64,000 nt of DNA from Enterobacter huaxiensis (GCF_003594935.2 NZ_CP043342.1:1922001-1986000), one strand, 5' to 3'. Shown: positions 33,620 to 44,648, numbered from the stretch's first letter. Made by a program: numbers and translations. Notes: generated by a model not told the origin, from the sequence alone.

Positions 33620-34561
33620 CTAAAAGCGGGACGTGATCGACGCCGCAAGGGTATCTAACAGCTCGAAACGGCGGCGATATTCGGCCCGTTTTTTACTGGC
33701 AATCTCGTCCAGCGATTTACGCTCCATTTCAAGCGGCAGCTGCCAGCAGAAGGGGGAGAGTTTTTTACCGTTGAGCGAGTCCCAGAATTCATCGTAGCTG
33801 GCGTGGAAATGACGACCTTTGCTCAGGCGGTAGCGCAGCGCGCGGAAAACGTGCCCCTCGTCGCTGACGGCAAACAGCGCTTTGATGTTCGAGCGCGCGG
33901 CCAGCTGGAAAATCACCTCCATCAGCACGCGTTTGGGGAACAGGCCGTGGCAGGCGCGCGTGGCTTGCTTAATCACCTCGCGTGAAACGTTGCGGCGTGG
34001 GCCCTGAAGGCCGCCAATCACTAACACTCGCTGACCATGGCTGCACGCGACGCTGAAGGTCAGGCTTGCAAGCACGGTGTCATCACTGTCGCGCAGCCAC
34101 AGCGTACTTTCCCCTTCACGTTCAGCCTTGCAGGCAGACGAGGCGTTGACGGTGTAAAGGGCATCGTTTTTGGCCTGAAACTGCACAACAAGCTTTTCTT
34201 GCGGGCTGGTGAGCGCATTCGCCAGCGCGGCGTCCTTCAGACCGTCGATCCAGTGATAATGGCTGATGATGGCGTCTGCACGATCGCTCGCGTTCAGGCC
34301 CCGCATCAAATACTGGCGATGGGTTTTGCTTGGCAGGGTAATTTGAGAGGCCAGCAGCCGGTCAAAATCATCACGACCGGAAAGTGCATCCAGCATGCGG
34401 TGCGTGGAGGACCAGAAGAGAAGCGAGCGGATTAAAAACTTCAGCCGATAGTCGCGTTTTTGCCAGATTGGGCCCGGAACGAGTTTTCCTTTCACCAGCT
34501 CGGAAATGATATTTGTACGATGTGGATATAACACATCGTTTTGCAGGTGGATGTTTGACAC
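33620..34561 (-). CDS. VirK/YbjX family (DUF535) protein
   Basis: I chose GTG at 34561 because AGAGAGGT lies seven bases upstream. An ATG at 34588 has no ribosome site and sits near a predicted start of transcription. That gives 313 residues, close to E. coli YbjX (about 320). The C-terminal half is strongly family-like: VLVIGGLQGPRRNVSREVI, QATRACHGLFPKRVLMEVIF, FHASYDEFWDSL and IASKKRAEYRRRFELLDTLA. Family members in Salmonella (VirK) and Shigella affect envelope remodelling, peptide resistance and surface localisation of IcsA; biochemistry is unknown. E. coli K-12 has no gene here, so it is a lineage-specific insertion between sdsR and pphA. Confidence 0.87.
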   Translation of the reverse strand: MSNIHLQNDVLYPHRTNIISELVKGKLVPGPIWQKRDYRLKFLIRSLLFWSSTHRMLDALSGRDDFDRLLASQITLPSKTHRQYLMRGLNASDRADAIISHYHWIDGLKDAALANALTSPQEKLVVQFQAKNDALYTVNASSACKAEREGESTLWLRDSDDTVLASLTFSVACSHGQRVLVIGGLQGPRRNVSREVIKQATRACHGLFPKRVLMEVIFQLAARSNIKALFAVSDEGHVFRALRYRLSKGRHFHASYDEFWDSLNGKKLSPFCWQLPLEMERKSLDEIASKKRAEYRRRFELLDTLAASITSRF

Positions 34562-34645
34562 GTGAAGACCTCTCTTTTTATTTAGCATCTATTCTAAGGG
34601 GCCGCTAAAAAGGGAGTAATAGCGCGGCTATCTTTATTTCCGTTT

Positions 34646-34662
34646 GGTTTACCGTTTGTTTG
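34646..34662 (+). promoter_or_regulatory. PhoP-box-like direct repeat between VirK-like gene and pphA
   Basis: GGTTTA-N5-TGTTTG has the 11-bp spacing of PhoP boxes (consensus (T/G)GTTTA-N5-(T/G)GTTTA). It faces pphA but could act on the divergent VirK-like gene. A candidate only. Confidence 0.4.
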
Positions 34663-34684
34663 GCTTTGTGAATTCCCGGCATCG

Positions 34685-34714
34685 TTGGATGCCATTTTCG
34701 GCTGCAGCTATACT
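34685..34714 (+). promoter_or_regulatory. Predicted promoter of pphA
   Basis: -35 TTGGAT, 18-base spacer, -10 TATACT. It predicts a leader of only about 10 bases containing the AAAGGAGG ribosome site. Confidence 0.5.
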
Positions 34715-34730
34715 CCTTAAAGGAGGCGTT

Positions 34731-35375
34731 ATGTATCAGCGAATAGAAGGTGGACACTGGCGCCACGTCTGGGTTGTCAGCGACATACACGGCTGCTACC
34801 AGTGGCTTATGGACGAACTCAAGCGCCGCCATTTTAACCCTTACGACGATCTGCTGATCTCCGTCGGGGATATTATCGACCGCGGGCCGGACAGCCTGAA
34901 ATGTTTAGAACTGTTACATGAAAAATGGTTTCGGGCCGTACGCGGAAACCACGAGCAAATGGCACTTGATGCGGTTAAATATAATGACGTTGCGCTCTGG
35001 ACGATGAATGGCGGTATTTGGTTTACGAAGCTTGACCCCGATCGGCAAAAAAGGGCGCTGACGTTACTCGAAAAATGTCAGGGCTTACCGCATATTATTG
35101 AAATAACCTGCGCTAACGGCCTGAACGTGGTGGCGCATGCGGATTATCCGGCTAATTCGTATAAATGGAATAAGCCGGTGAGTGCCCAGCGCGTACTCTG
35201 GGATCGCGACCGTCTGATGGGGTTTATGGTCGGTAAAGGGCAGGGCATCAAGGGAGCCGACCACTTCTGGTTCGGCCATACGCCTGTTGATAAACGGTAC
35301 GATTTTAACAACCTGCACTATATCGATACCGGTGCGGTGTTTGGGGGCGTGCTGACGTTTGCACAGCTCCAGTAA
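34731..35375 (+). CDS. pphA: Serine/threonine protein phosphatase 1
   Basis: ATG at 34731 follows AAAGGAGGCGTT and gives 214 residues, near E. coli PphA (218). Calcineurin-like metallophosphatase of the lambda type. Metal and catalytic motifs are complete: VVSDIHGCYQW, VGDIIDRGPDS, VRGNHEQMALD, VVAHADYP and WFGHTPVDKR. In E. coli it responds to misfolded proteins and is linked with heat shock and the Cpx pathway. It converges with yebV. Confidence 0.96.
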   Translation: MYQRIEGGHWRHVWVVSDIHGCYQWLMDELKRRHFNPYDDLLISVGDIIDRGPDSLKCLELLHEKWFRAVRGNHEQMALDAVKYNDVALWTMNGGIWFTKLDPDRQKRALTLLEKCQGLPHIIEITCANGLNVVAHADYPANSYKWNKPVSAQRVLWDRDRLMGFMVGKGQGIKGADHFWFGHTPVDKRYDFNNLHYIDTGAVFGGVLTFAQLQ

Positions 35376-35380
35376 TTAAT

Positions 35381-35405
35381 AACCCGCCTTCGGGCGGGTT
35401 CTCTT
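35381..35405. terminator. Terminator between pphA and yebV
   Basis: 8-bp arms AACCCGCC / GGCGGGTT with a TTCG tetraloop, convergent gap. Confidence 0.85.
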
Positions 35406-35409
35406 TAGG

Positions 35410-35649
35410 TCAGGCAAGGCGCAGGACCCAGGCATCGGTTTTACTGTCGTAATGCTCGCGGTAAAGGACTGAATGCTCCCCATCAAGGATCGCCGGGACG
35501 CTGGTATCAGCATCCCAGGCATCAAGCTGCATGCACAAATCCGGGTCGGATTTGCAGGGAATACTTAACGTTCGGTCACCTTGCGCTTCGCCGCGCAGCT
35601 CTGCGTCGTCGATTTCAAAAGCGCCAATACGCACGTTGGTTTTCGTCAT
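35410..35649 (-). CDS. yebV: Small protein YebV
   Basis: ATG at 35649 follows GGAGAG and gives 79 residues (E. coli 78), with the conserved NVRIGAFEIDDAEL start, RTLSIPCKSDPDLCMQLDAW core and SVLYREHYD near the end. Function unknown; reported as heat-shock related in E. coli. It is the last gene of the letA-letB-rsmF-yebV run. The gene yebW, which follows yebV in E. coli, is not seen in the 34 bases left before pphA. Confidence 0.93.
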   Translation of the reverse strand: MTKTNVRIGAFEIDDAELRGEAQGDRTLSIPCKSDPDLCMQLDAWDADTSVPAILDGEHSVLYREHYDSKTDAWVLRLA

Positions 35650-35753
35650 AATGCTCTCCGGGTTCGTTGCGAAATCTGGTATGACCAGTACAGTCATCCA
35701 TTTTTGATCGTAGACAAGGAGAGCAAAACCGCCAGTAAAAAAATGCGCTTTTT

Positions 35754-37196
35754 TCAGTCAGCGCGATCGTTACCGGTAAACAGGCGGCCGTCGCGGACCA
35801 GTTCGCGCGGGTAGCTATTCTTCAACCGAGAGCCAATTTTTTTCGCCAGCCCCAGCGGATACCCCTGATACGTTACGATGACTTCATCCTGCGACGGCGC
35901 GTTTTCCGGATAGACGTCGCGGCCACGATACCACTCTTCGGCCTCCTGATGCGTCAGAGCAAAGGTGTTGTCGCTCGCGGCCAGCGCGATGACGGCCTCG
36001 TGCTGCCAGCGATAGCCTTTGTTGTGGATCTCCGCGAGGCGGATACCGAGACGCGAAAAGCGAACTTTACCAATTAGCGGCTCGATATTGGCAGGGAAAA
36101 GCCAAATCTCTTTGTCGCGGATCCACAGGTGCAGGCTCTCGTCCCACGCCAGCCCCACGTTGCGGGCAGCGGCTTCGGCCAGGGCAGCCTCGCGGCCTTT
36201 AAGAGGCGAGAATGGGAAATTGCCGACTTTAAACTTCGGCGCGGGCAGGGGATCGACGGCGCGGGTTTTACGCAGACGCGCCACAAAGAAACCTTCACAA
36301 TCATAAATCTGCGGGAATACGTGCAGGAAACCTTCAGGCGTGACGGCCTCCTTTGCTGAGGTGAATAAATCACCCAGCGGCAGGAACTCGACGGCCTCTG
36401 GATAGCGCGCCTTCAGCCAAAGACAAACGTCTTCGTTTTCATCGCGGTTTAACGTGCAGGTGGAGTAGACCAGCGTGCCGCCGGGGCGCAGGGCATGGAA
36501 CGCGCTGTCGATCAGTTCACGCTGGGTTCCCGCAATCTCCAGATTACTGTCAACCGACCAGTTTTTTAATGCATCCGGATCTTTACGCACCACGCCTTCA
36601 CCCGAACACGGCGCATCGAGCAGGATGGCATCAAACGCTTCCGGCAGGGCCGCACCGAACACGCGACCGTCGAAGTGCGTCAGGGCGACGTTATGGATCC
36701 CGCACCGGCTGACGTTGGCGTGCAGCACTTTAACGCGGCTTGCCGAAAACTCGTTGGCGAGAATGGCCCCGCGATTGCCCATGCGTGCGGCAATCTGCGT
36801 GGTTTTTGAACCCGGCGCGGCGGCGACGTCCATCACGCGCTCTGGCGCGTTGTCATCCGCAAACAGCGCCGCAACGGGCAGCATGGAGCTGGCCTCCTGA
36901 ATGTAAAAAAGTCCGCTCAAGTGTTCTGCAGTACTGCCCAGCGGCAGGGAATCTTCGTCATCTCGCTCGATCCAGAACCCTTCTTCGCACCATGGCACCG
37001 GCGTAAGCTGCCAGCGGTAGGGCGACACCAGAGCAAGAAATTCGGTCACGCTGATTTTAAGCGTATTGACGCGGATGCTGCGACGCAGAGGACGCTGGCA
37101 GGCAGCGACGAAATCATCGAAGGACAGATGAGCAGGAAGGGCCTCGCGCATTTGCGCCAGGAAAAGTTCAGGAAGAAAAACGGAGTTTTGAGCCAC
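35754..37196 (-). CDS. rsmF: 16S rRNA m5C1407 methyltransferase
   Basis: GTG at 37196 gives a protein beginning like E. coli RsmF (MAQxxVxxP) with 480 residues; an ATG seven codons upstream (37217) is possible and neither has a clear ribosome site. RsmF methylates C1407 of 16S rRNA on the small subunit. The SAM-binding block is [20 protein letters not shown] near residue 120. The two catalytic cysteines are in [15 protein letters not shown] and [16 protein letters not shown]-terminal PUA-like region follows. It is separated from letB by a strong hairpin. Confidence 0.95.
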   Translation of the reverse strand: MAQNSVFLPELFLAQMREALPAHLSFDDFVAACQRPLRRSIRVNTLKISVTEFLALVSPYRWQLTPVPWCEEGFWIERDDEDSLPLGSTAEHLSGLFYIQEASSMLPVAALFADDNAPERVMDVAAAPGSKTTQIAARMGNRGAILANEFSASRVKVLHANVSRCGIHNVALTHFDGRVFGAALPEAFDAILLDAPCSGEGVVRKDPDALKNWSVDSNLEIAGTQRELIDSAFHALRPGGTLVYSTCTLNRDENEDVCLWLKARYPEAVEFLPLGDLFTSAKEAVTPEGFLHVFPQIYDCEGFFVARLRKTRAVDPLPAPKFKVGNFPFSPLKGREAALAEAAARNVGLAWDESLHLWIRDKEIWLFPANIEPLIGKVRFSRLGIRLAEIHNKGYRWQHEAVIALAASDNTFALTHQEAEEWYRGRDVYPENAPSQDEVIVTYQGYPLGLAKKIGSRLKNSYPRELVRDGRLFTGNDRAD

Positions 37197-37235
37197 GGGC
37201 ACACCACAGGGAAACATTCAGGCGCGCAGTGTAAC

Positions 37236-37266
37236 ATAAAGGCTCCGGTGCGTTGACACCGGAGCC
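37236..37266 (-). terminator. Hairpin between letB and rsmF
   Basis: Perfect 10-bp arms GGCTCCGGTG / CACCGGAGCC with a six-base loop. On the minus strand it is followed by TTTATGTTAC, a poor T-run, so it may attenuate rather than stop transcription. Confidence 0.65.
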
Positions 37267-37273
37267 GTTGAGA

Positions 37274-39907
37274 TTAGCGCGGCAGGGCGGTTCCCCACTC
37301 GCGCCACTCTTTCGGTTCGCTTTCGAGCAGAAGGAAGTGTTTCCCCGGCTGCGCTTTTGGCGCCAGCGGCGTGCCCGGCGGCGTCGCAAAGGCGATACCG
37401 CCGCGAATGAACTGGTTGAAGGTACCGGTTTTCACCACGCCGCCCGTAAGACCAAAGTCCAGCGAATAGCCGGAGGCGAGCCAGAACACCGAGTTGTTAC
37501 GAACCAGGTGCTGGTATCGCTCGCTGATGCGCAGGCCGACCATCACGCGGTCAGACAGCGTGCCCAGCGTCAGGCCCGTCACCGTACCCACTTCGATACC
37601 GCGGAACAGCACCGGGGTACCGATGGCAAGACCGCCCGCTTCAGGCACTTCCACCACAATGCTCAGACCGTCCAGATAGCGTGAATCGGTAATGGTGGCT
37701 TCCTGCAGTTCAAATTCGCGACGCGCGCTGCCGCGGCCCGGCTCAACGTTAATGTACGGCTGCAGAATGGTATCAAGATGCTCAACGCCTGCGGCGGAGA
37801 TCTGCGGCGTGACCACGGAGAAGCGCGAGCCCGTACGGGCAAACGTCTGCACGTACTCCGGGTAGAGCACGGCGGTAGCCTGGACTTCATTCCGCGCGGT
37901 GATCAGCGTCAGCTTCTGGATCTGCCCGATATCAATTCCGAGATAGCGGATCGGCATACCTTCCGCCAGCTTACCGGCATCAAAGGCATGCAGCGTAATC
38001 TGTCCGCCCACGGCGCGCGCTGCGGTTTCGGAAGGGAAGAGGATGCGCTTGTCACCCTTACGCATATTGCCGCCTGCACCCGTCAGGTTATCGAAGCTAA
38101 TCGCGCCACGCAGCGCGCGGGAGAGCGGGGAAGCCTGGACGGTTAATCCGCTGCCGTTAAGCTGAACCTTCGCACCGCCTTCCGCCCAGAATACGCTGTT
38201 TGGGGTCAGCAGCTTGCGGTATTCCGGCTTGATATGCAGTTCAATATCAAAGGCGTCCGCGCGAGGGCGCACGGTGATGACTTCGCCCACCTCAAACTTG
38301 CGGTAAAGCACGACGGAGCCCGCCTGCACATCCGGCAGCGTTTCGGCGCTCAGCGTCAGCGTTGTGGTAGGCATGTCGCTCAGGCTATTTTCAATCGCCT
38401 TGTCCAGATTGGCATACAGCGGATAGCTGTCGCGCAGCGGGCCTTTGTCGCCCGGCAGAATGCGGATCCCGCCGTTGACCCATTCGCTGGCGCTGGCCCC
38501 GAGGAATTCGACACCGTCCAGACCGACCTTAACGTCGACGCGGCTGTTGACGACAAACTTGCTGTCGCCGTGCACCAAATCGCTGTACTGCGGATCGATG
38601 GCCGCAGAGAAGGAGACCCCTTTCTCCGAGAGCTTACGCTCAAGCACCTGTCCAACCTGTACCCCGTGCAGGATGAGCGGCTGTCCGGCGTCAATGCCGT
38701 AACTTTCCGGGGCGGTGAGGGTGACCGTCAACACGCCAGGCTTTTGCAGAAGCGCTTTGTCCGCCGGGGCAATGACAAAATTATTGCTCGGCTGGCCTTC
38801 GCCCGGAATCAGCTCAAAGGTACTGCCGGTCAGCAGGCTGCTGATGCTGGCGTCGCTCAGGGAAAGTTTCGGGTTGCGCATCTCAATGCGCGTTTTCTCG
38901 CGCAGCAGATCGACGACGCTCGGGTCAACGGTCATTTCACCGGTAACCGACCCACCCGGGTTGAGCGTCATTTTCGTGAGCTGTCCCACCTCTAAGCCCT
39001 GGTACATCAACGGCGTCGAACCCGCTTTCAGGCCTTGAGCGCTGGGCAGCGCCAGCTTCACGATCACGCCGCGCTGGCTGTGGGCCAGGTCTGCATACAG
39101 CCCAAAGGTGTCGTCAGCGGTAGCGGGATTTGACCCTTCCGGAGAGTCGAAGGCAATAGCGCCGTTGACCAGCGCCGCCAGGCTTTCCAGCTTCACTTTG
39201 GCGCCGCTCAGACTCACGTCAGCATCCACGCCGGACACGTTCCAGAAGCGGCTGCCTTTTTTCACCAGGTTGGTAAAGCGGCGCTCAATCAGCACGTCGA
39301 TGGTGACGCCCTGTTTATTCGGGTTAATCGCGTAATCGTATACCCGGCCTACCGGAATTTTACGGAAGTAGACGAGCGAACCGCTGTTCAGGGAGCCGAG
39401 GTCCGGTGCCTGAAGATGGATCATCAAATCCCCGTTATTGAGGCGGTATTTGGGCTGCGTATCCAGCGCGACAAAGTGATCCTGTGGCTCACCCTTGCCC
39501 GGCATCATGCCGATATAGTTACCGCCCACCAGCGCGTCCAGCCCGGAAACACCTGCCAGCGAGGCTTTAGGCGTAACCAGCCAGAACTGCGTTTCGCTGC
39601 GTAAGGCGTCCTGCATGTCAGATTTTATGCTGACGCGCACCTGAATTTTGTTCAGACCTTTTCCCAGCGAGATGTCCTGAACCGTGCCGACTTCGACCCC
39701 CTGGAAGCGAACGGGGGTCCGCCCGGCGACGATGCCGTCGGCGGTCTGGAAATCAATGGTGACGGTACTTCCGCGATCCTCATAGCTCGTCCAGATAAGC
39801 CATCCTGCAATCAATAATGCGATAACAGGCAGCAGCCAGAATGGCGAAATGCGGCGTTTAGTTTTAATTCTCGCTTCAGTCGGCGAAGCGGGCGTTTCCT
39901 GACTCAT
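37274..39907 (-). CDS. letB: Seven-MCE-domain lipid transport protein LetB
   Basis: ATG at 39907 ([20 protein letters not shown]) gives 877 residues, the E. coli LetB (YebT) length. One N-terminal membrane segment ([19 protein letters not shown], about 21-39) is followed by seven tandem MCE domains. Each opens with a pattern like [98 protein letters not shown] and [14 protein letters not shown]. Hexamers form a tunnel across the periplasm for phospholipids. It overlaps letA by 32 bases. Confidence 0.97.
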   Translation of the reverse strand: MSQETPASPTEARIKTKRRISPFWLLPVIALLIAGWLIWTSYEDRGSTVTIDFQTADGIVAGRTPVRFQGVEVGTVQDISLGKGLNKIQVRVSIKSDMQDALRSETQFWLVTPKASLAGVSGLDALVGGNYIGMMPGKGEPQDHFVALDTQPKYRLNNGDLMIHLQAPDLGSLNSGSLVYFRKIPVGRVYDYAINPNKQGVTIDVLIERRFTNLVKKGSRFWNVSGVDADVSLSGAKVKLESLAALVNGAIAFDSPEGSNPATADDTFGLYADLAHSQRGVIVKLALPSAQGLKAGSTPLMYQGLEVGQLTKMTLNPGGSVTGEMTVDPSVVDLLREKTRIEMRNPKLSLSDASISSLLTGSTFELIPGEGQPSNNFVIAPADKALLQKPGVLTVTLTAPESYGIDAGQPLILHGVQVGQVLERKLSEKGVSFSAAIDPQYSDLVHGDSKFVVNSRVDVKVGLDGVEFLGASASEWVNGGIRILPGDKGPLRDSYPLYANLDKAIENSLSDMPTTTLTLSAETLPDVQAGSVVLYRKFEVGEVITVRPRADAFDIELHIKPEYRKLLTPNSVFWAEGGAKVQLNGSGLTVQASPLSRALRGAISFDNLTGAGGNMRKGDKRILFPSETAARAVGGQITLHAFDAGKLAEGMPIRYLGIDIGQIQKLTLITARNEVQATAVLYPEYVQTFARTGSRFSVVTPQISAAGVEHLDTILQPYINVEPGRGSARREFELQEATITDSRYLDGLSIVVEVPEAGGLAIGTPVLFRGIEVGTVTGLTLGTLSDRVMVGLRISERYQHLVRNNSVFWLASGYSLDFGLTGGVVKTGTFNQFIRGGIAFATPPGTPLAPKAQPGKHFLLLESEPKEWREWGTALPR

Positions 39908-41159
39908 GTGCGTCCCAAAGTAAGCGGCTGTCCAGCCATTCCACTGCAAGAATAGTCAATATCACCGCAGAGCCGAAATAAAAAGCTGCGGGTCCCATTG
40001 TAAAAGCAAGTAACTGATCGCGGTTAATGAGCGACATCATCAACGAAATCACGAACAAATCCAACATCGACCAGCGGCCAATCCAGGTCACAAAGCGCAG
40101 GAGCAGGATACGGGTGCGTAGCCCCTGTTCGCATTTGAAGTGAATGCTGATGAGCAGCGTAAACATCACCACCACCTTGGTGAACGGCACCAGGATACTG
40201 GCGATGAAGACAATTGCCGCCACCCCAACGTTGCTGTGGGCGAGGGAGATAATTCCGGAAAGGATAGTATCTTCCTGGCGAGCGCCGTTCACGTATATCA
40301 CCGAAATCGGCAGCAGGTTAGCCGGGATCAGAAATACCAAAGAGGCAATCAGCGCGGACCAACACTTTTGCATGCTGTTGTTGCGTCGAAACCTCAACGG
40401 AATATGGCAGCGCGGGCAGCGTCCGCGCGCGTCGGGCAGCCCGGTGTAGTGGCACCCCAGGCAGACGCGCAGGTTTTCATCCGGCCGCGTCGCCGGGCGC
40501 TGCGGGTAAAACCGCTCCCAGAGCTGTTCCACATTGAGATGAATTAGGGTCAGGATGCTCAGCAGCACCAGAGAGATAAAGGCAAAAAGGCCAATGCCGG
40601 GCTGTAAAAAAGCATAGTCCTGGACTTTGATTGACGCGACCCCCACGCCAACCAGATAGATGTCCAGCATCACCCACTCTTTCAGCTTGTCCAGCATCAG
40701 CAGAACGGGGCGCAGGTTCATCCCGAGGATATTGCCAAACCATAAATAGGCAATCGCCGCGACCAGCACCAGCGGCGCGCCGACGGTGCAGAAAAGGACC
40801 ATGGCCGCGGTGAGCGGATCGCCCTGACGCGTCATCTGCCAGATACCCTGCAGCACGTTAGCATCGATACGGACGCCAAGAAGATAGAGTTTCAGCAGCG
40901 GCTCGCTCCATGCAAAGGGCATGAGCAGCAGCATGGTCACCGCCATGGCCGCAAGGCGCGTTAAAGACCAGTCGCGTCCGTCACGGATTTTGGCGTTGCA
41001 GCGAGGGCAAAAGGCGCTTTGGTGCGATTTCATCTTCGGCAACATAAAAAGCGTATCGCACTGCGGGCAACGCTGATAATGTGCACGAGGCAATGCGTCG
41101 CTCACCGTATGGACGGTGATCTTTTTTGTCGGCGTAATCTTGTGTGTTTTTAAGGCCAT
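39876..41159 (-). CDS. letA: PqiA-like inner-membrane protein LetA
   Basis: 427 residues, as in E. coli LetA (YebS). Two PqiA modules, each opened by a zinc-ribbon: CPQCDTLF...FCPRCNAKI (about 35-58) and CLGCHYTG...RCPRCHIPL (about 233-255), each followed by about four membrane segments. It is the membrane partner of LetB in envelope lipid transport. First gene of letA-letB-rsmF-yebV; divergent from msrC. The 32-base overlap with letB implies coupled translation of the complex. Confidence 0.96.
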   Translation of the reverse strand: MALKTHKITPTKKITVHTVSDALPRAHYQRCPQCDTLFMLPKMKSHQSAFCPRCNAKIRDGRDWSLTRLAAMAVTMLLLMPFAWSEPLLKLYLLGVRIDANVLQGIWQMTRQGDPLTAAMVLFCTVGAPLVLVAAIAYLWFGNILGMNLRPVLLMLDKLKEWVMLDIYLVGVGVASIKVQDYAFLQPGIGLFAFISLVLLSILTLIHLNVEQLWERFYPQRPATRPDENLRVCLGCHYTGLPDARGRCPRCHIPLRFRRNNSMQKCWSALIASLVFLIPANLLPISVIYVNGARQEDTILSGIISLAHSNVGVAAIVFIASILVPFTKVVVMFTLLISIHFKCEQGLRTRILLLRFVTWIGRWSMLDLFVISLMMSLINRDQLLAFTMGPAAFYFGSAVILTILAVEWLDSRLLWDAHESGNARFAD

Positions 41160-41291
41160 CGGCTGCGCACGAAAAAGTATAGTTAGAAGTTATATTAACT
41201 CATGAATGGATTCATCTTGAGCATGAGCGCATTTAATGCTTATTTTAATAGGCTAAGCAGTCAATGTGTAAGACAACTAAGTGATTGAATA

Positions 41292-41789
41292 ATGAACAAA
41301 ACAGAATTCTACGCGGATCTTAACCGCGATTTTAAGGCATTGATAGCGGGTGAGACCAGCTTCTTAGCCACTCTGGCAAATACAAGTGCGTTACTGTTTG
41401 AACGTCTGTCCGGTGTGAACTGGGCCGGTTTTTACCTTCTTGAAGGTGAAACGCTGGTGCTCGGGCCATTCCAGGGCAAAATTGCCTGTGTGCGTATTCC
41501 CGTCGGACGCGGCGTGTGCGGCACGGCGGTCGCCACGCGTGAGGTTCAGCGCGTAGAAGATGTCCACGCCTTTGATGGTCACATTGCCTGCGATGCGTCC
41601 AGCAATTCTGAAATCGTACTGCCGCTGGTGGTGAAAAATCAGATTATTGGCGTGCTGGACATCGACAGTACGGTCTTCAGCCGCTTTACAACCGAGGACG
41701 AGCAGGGGCTGCGCGAACTGGTTGCGAACCTGGAAAAGGTACTGGCAGCAACCGATTATCACAAATTCTTTGCGAGCGTCGCAGGATAA
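41292..41789 (+). CDS. msrC: Free methionine-(R)-sulfoxide reductase
   Basis: 165 residues, a single GAF domain. It reduces free (not protein-bound) methionine-R-sulfoxide with thioredoxin. The three conserved cysteines are in GKIACVRIPVGRGVCGTAV and GHIACDASSNSEIVLPL, matching the fRMsr catalytic arrangement. It is divergent from letA and 96 bases before proQ. Confidence 0.96.
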   Translation: MNKTEFYADLNRDFKALIAGETSFLATLANTSALLFERLSGVNWAGFYLLEGETLVLGPFQGKIACVRIPVGRGVCGTAVATREVQRVEDVHAFDGHIACDASSNSEIVLPLVVKNQIIGVLDIDSTVFSRFTTEDEQGLRELVANLEKVLAATDYHKFFASVAG

Positions 41790-41885
41790 TCAACGGATAA
41801 CGTAGCATTTACTGATAGCGTCATTATAATGTCGCCTGTTCATGCCTGCGCTTGTTGGCAACGTCCGTTGTAATCAGGAAATTTC

Positions 41886-42572
41886 ATGGAAAATCAACCT
41901 AAGTTGAATAGCAGTAAAGAAGTTATCGCATTTCTGGCCGAGCGTTTCCCACAGTGCTTCAGCGCTGAAGGTGAAGCTCGCCCCCTGAAGGTCGGTATCT
42001 TTCAGGATTTGGTCGCGCGTGTTGAAGGTGAGATGAACCTCAGCAAAACTCAACTTCGCTCCGCCTTACGTCTTTATACCTCAAGCTGGCGTTACCTGTA
42101 CGGTATCAAAGCAGGCGCAACCCGTGTCGATCTTGACGGCAACCCTTGCGGTGAGCTGGATGAGCAGCACGTAGAGCACGCCCGCAAGCAGCTTGAAGAA
42201 GCCAAAGCGCGCGTTCAGGCACAGCGTGCTGAGCAGCAGGCGAAAAAACGCGAAGCCGCAGCGGCAAACGGTCAGGAAGACGCGCCTCGTCGCGAGCGTA
42301 AACCGCGTCCTGCACCGCGTCGTAATGAAAATAACGACCGCAAACCGCGTGCTGACAAACCCGCAGCGAAAGCCCCGCGTGCGCCGCGTGAAGAGCAGCG
42401 CCATACCCCTGTTTCTGATATCAACGCGCTGAGCGTAGGTCAGGCGCTGAAGGTTAAAGCGGGCAACAACGCGATGGACGCCACCGTACTGGAAATCACC
42501 AAAGATGGCGTTCGTGTACAGCTGACTTCTGGTATGTCAATGATTGTACGCGCAGAACACTTGTTGTTCTGA
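41886..42572 (+). CDS. proQ: RNA chaperone ProQ
   Basis: 228 residues. The N-terminal FinO/ProQ domain (1-120; [44 protein letters not shown]) binds structured RNAs. The central basic, disordered linker (about 125-178, rich in Lys, Arg, Pro and Ala) leads to a C-terminal Tudor-like domain ([26 protein letters not shown]). ProQ stabilises many small RNAs and 3' UTRs; SdsR, encoded in this window, is one reported ligand. prc follows 19 bases downstream, as in E. coli where proQ and prc are cotranscribed. Confidence 0.97.
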   Translation: MENQPKLNSSKEVIAFLAERFPQCFSAEGEARPLKVGIFQDLVARVEGEMNLSKTQLRSALRLYTSSWRYLYGIKAGATRVDLDGNPCGELDEQHVEHARKQLEEAKARVQAQRAEQQAKKREAAAANGQEDAPRRERKPRPAPRRNENNDRKPRADKPAAKAPRAPREEQRHTPVSDINALSVGQALKVKAGNNAMDATVLEITKDGVRVQLTSGMSMIVRAEHLLF

Positions 42573-42591
42573 AACGGAGGCCAAGCCTGGC

Positions 42592-44640
42592 ATGAACACT
42601 TTTTTTAAGCTCACCGCGCTGGCGGGTCTGTTTGCTATAACAGGCCACGCTTTCGCAGTGGACGATATCACGCGTGTTGATCAAATTCCGGTACTTAAGG
42701 AAGAGACGCAGCACGCGACGGTGAGTGAACGTGTGACGTCACGTTTCACCCGTTCGCACTATCGTCAGTTCGATCTCGATCAGGCCTTTTCGGCCAAAAT
42801 CTTTGACCGCTATCTGAACTTGCTGGATTACAGCCATAACGTACTGCTCGCCAGCGATGTCGAGCAGTTCGCAAAACGCAAATCCGACGTAGGCGACGAG
42901 TTGCGTTCCGGCAAGCTGGATCTGTTCTACGATCTGTACAATTTATCGCAAAAGCGTCGTTTTGAACGTTATCAATACGCGCTGAAAGTGCTGGAACGTC
43001 CTATGGACTTCACCGGCAACGACACCTTTAATCTGGACCGCAGCAAAGCGCCCTGGCCGAAAGATGAAGCCGAGCTGAATGCTCTGTGGGACGGAAAGGT
43101 CAAATACGACGAACTGAGCCTCAAGCTCACCGGCAAAGACGAGAAAGAAATTCGTGAGACGTTGAACCGTCGTTACAAATTCGCTATCCGTCGCCTGGCG
43201 CAGACCAACAGTGAAGATGTCTTCTCACTGGCAATGACCGCGTTCGCCCACGAAATTGACCCACATACTAACTATCTCTCTCCGCGCAATACCGAGCAGT
43301 TCAATACTGAAATGAGCCTGTCTCTGGAAGGTATCGGCGCGGTGCTGCAGATGGACGATGATTATACCGTGATCAACTCCATGGTTGCCGGTGGTCCTGC
43401 ATCCAAAAGCAAAGCGATTAGCGTTGGCGATCGCATTGTGGGCGTGGGTCAAACCGGACAGAACATGGTGGATGTGATCGGCTGGCGTCTCGATGACGTC
43501 GTTGCGCTGATCAAAGGGCCGAAAGGCAGCAAGGTTCGACTGGAAATCCTGCCTGCCGGTAAAGGCACCAAAACCCGCATCATTACCCTGACCCGCGAAC
43601 GCATCCGTCTGGAAGACCGCGCGGTGAAAATGTCGGTGAAAACCGTGGGTAAAGAGAAGGTGGGTGTGCTGGATATCCCTGGCTTCTACGTTGGCCTGAC
43701 GGATGATGTAAAAGTCCAGCTGCAGAAGCTTGAGAAGCAGAACGTCAGCAGCGTGATCATCGATCTGCGCAGCAATGGCGGTGGGGCGCTTACCGAAGCG
43801 GTTTCCCTGTCTGGCCTGTTTATCCCGTCTGGCCCGGTCGTACAGGTCCGTGATAACAACGGCAAAGTGCGTGAAGATGCCGATACCGATGGCGTGGTTT
43901 ATTACAAAGGCCCGCTGGTGGTGCTGGTCGATCGCTTCAGTGCTTCAGCATCTGAAATCTTTGCTGCCGCAATGCAGGATTATGGCCGTGCGCTGATCGT
44001 CGGTGAACCGACCTTTGGTAAAGGCACCGTTCAGCAGTACCGTTCGCTGAACCGGATTTACGACCAGATGCTGCGTCCGGAATGGCCTGCTCTGGGCTCC
44101 GTACAGTACACCATTCAGAAGTTCTATCGCGTGAACGGTGGCAGTACGCAGCGTAAGGGCGTCACGCCGGATATCATGATGCCGACGGGCACTGAAGAGA
44201 CGGAAACGGGCGAGAAGTTTGAGGATAACGCGCTGCCGTGGGATAGCATCAATGCCGCGACGTTTGTGAAGTCTGGCGACATGACGCAGTTCGGCCCTGA
44301 TTTGCTGAAAAAGCATAACGAGCGTATCGCGAAGGATCCTGAATTCCAGTACATCGTGAAGGACATTGCGCGTTTCAATGCCCTGAAGGAAAAACGGAGT
44401 ATTGTTTCTCTTAACTACGCTCAGCGTGAGAAAGAGAACAACGAAGACGACGCAACGCGTCTGGCGCGTATCAACGATCGCTTCAAGCGTGAAGGCAAGC
44501 CTCTGCTCAAAAAACTGGACGATCTGCCGAAAGATTACCAGGAGCCCGATCCGTACCTGGACGAGACGGTGCATATCGCTCTCGACCTGGCAACGCTCGA
44601 AAAAGATAAGCCAGCCGTGCAGCCCGCACCGGCGAAATAA
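42592..44640 (+). CDS. prc: Tail-specific periplasmic protease Prc
   Basis: ATG at 42592 (MNTFFKLTALAGLFAITGHAFA signal peptide) gives 682 residues, the E. coli length. S41 protease that trims the C-terminus of FtsI and degrades MepS and tagged proteins with NlpI. A PDZ domain spans about residues 240-320 (SLEGIGAVLQMDDDYTVIN). The catalytic Ser452 is in DRFSASASEIFA and Lys477 in VGEPTFGKGTVQQ. Helical N- and C-terminal DUF3340-type regions surround the core. Terminator nine bases after the stop. Confidence 0.97.
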   Translation: MNTFFKLTALAGLFAITGHAFAVDDITRVDQIPVLKEETQHATVSERVTSRFTRSHYRQFDLDQAFSAKIFDRYLNLLDYSHNVLLASDVEQFAKRKSDVGDELRSGKLDLFYDLYNLSQKRRFERYQYALKVLERPMDFTGNDTFNLDRSKAPWPKDEAELNALWDGKVKYDELSLKLTGKDEKEIRETLNRRYKFAIRRLAQTNSEDVFSLAMTAFAHEIDPHTNYLSPRNTEQFNTEMSLSLEGIGAVLQMDDDYTVINSMVAGGPASKSKAISVGDRIVGVGQTGQNMVDVIGWRLDDVVALIKGPKGSKVRLEILPAGKGTKTRIITLTRERIRLEDRAVKMSVKTVGKEKVGVLDIPGFYVGLTDDVKVQLQKLEKQNVSSVIIDLRSNGGGALTEAVSLSGLFIPSGPVVQVRDNNGKVREDADTDGVVYYKGPLVVLVDRFSASASEIFAAAMQDYGRALIVGEPTFGKGTVQQYRSLNRIYDQMLRPEWPALGSVQYTIQKFYRVNGGSTQRKGVTPDIMMPTGTEETETGEKFEDNALPWDSINAATFVKSGDMTQFGPDLLKKHNERIAKDPEFQYIVKDIARFNALKEKRSIVSLNYAQREKENNEDDATRLARINDRFKREGKPLLKKLDDLPKDYQEPDPYLDETVHIALDLATLEKDKPAVQPAPAK

Positions 44641-44648
44641 ACCCCTGA

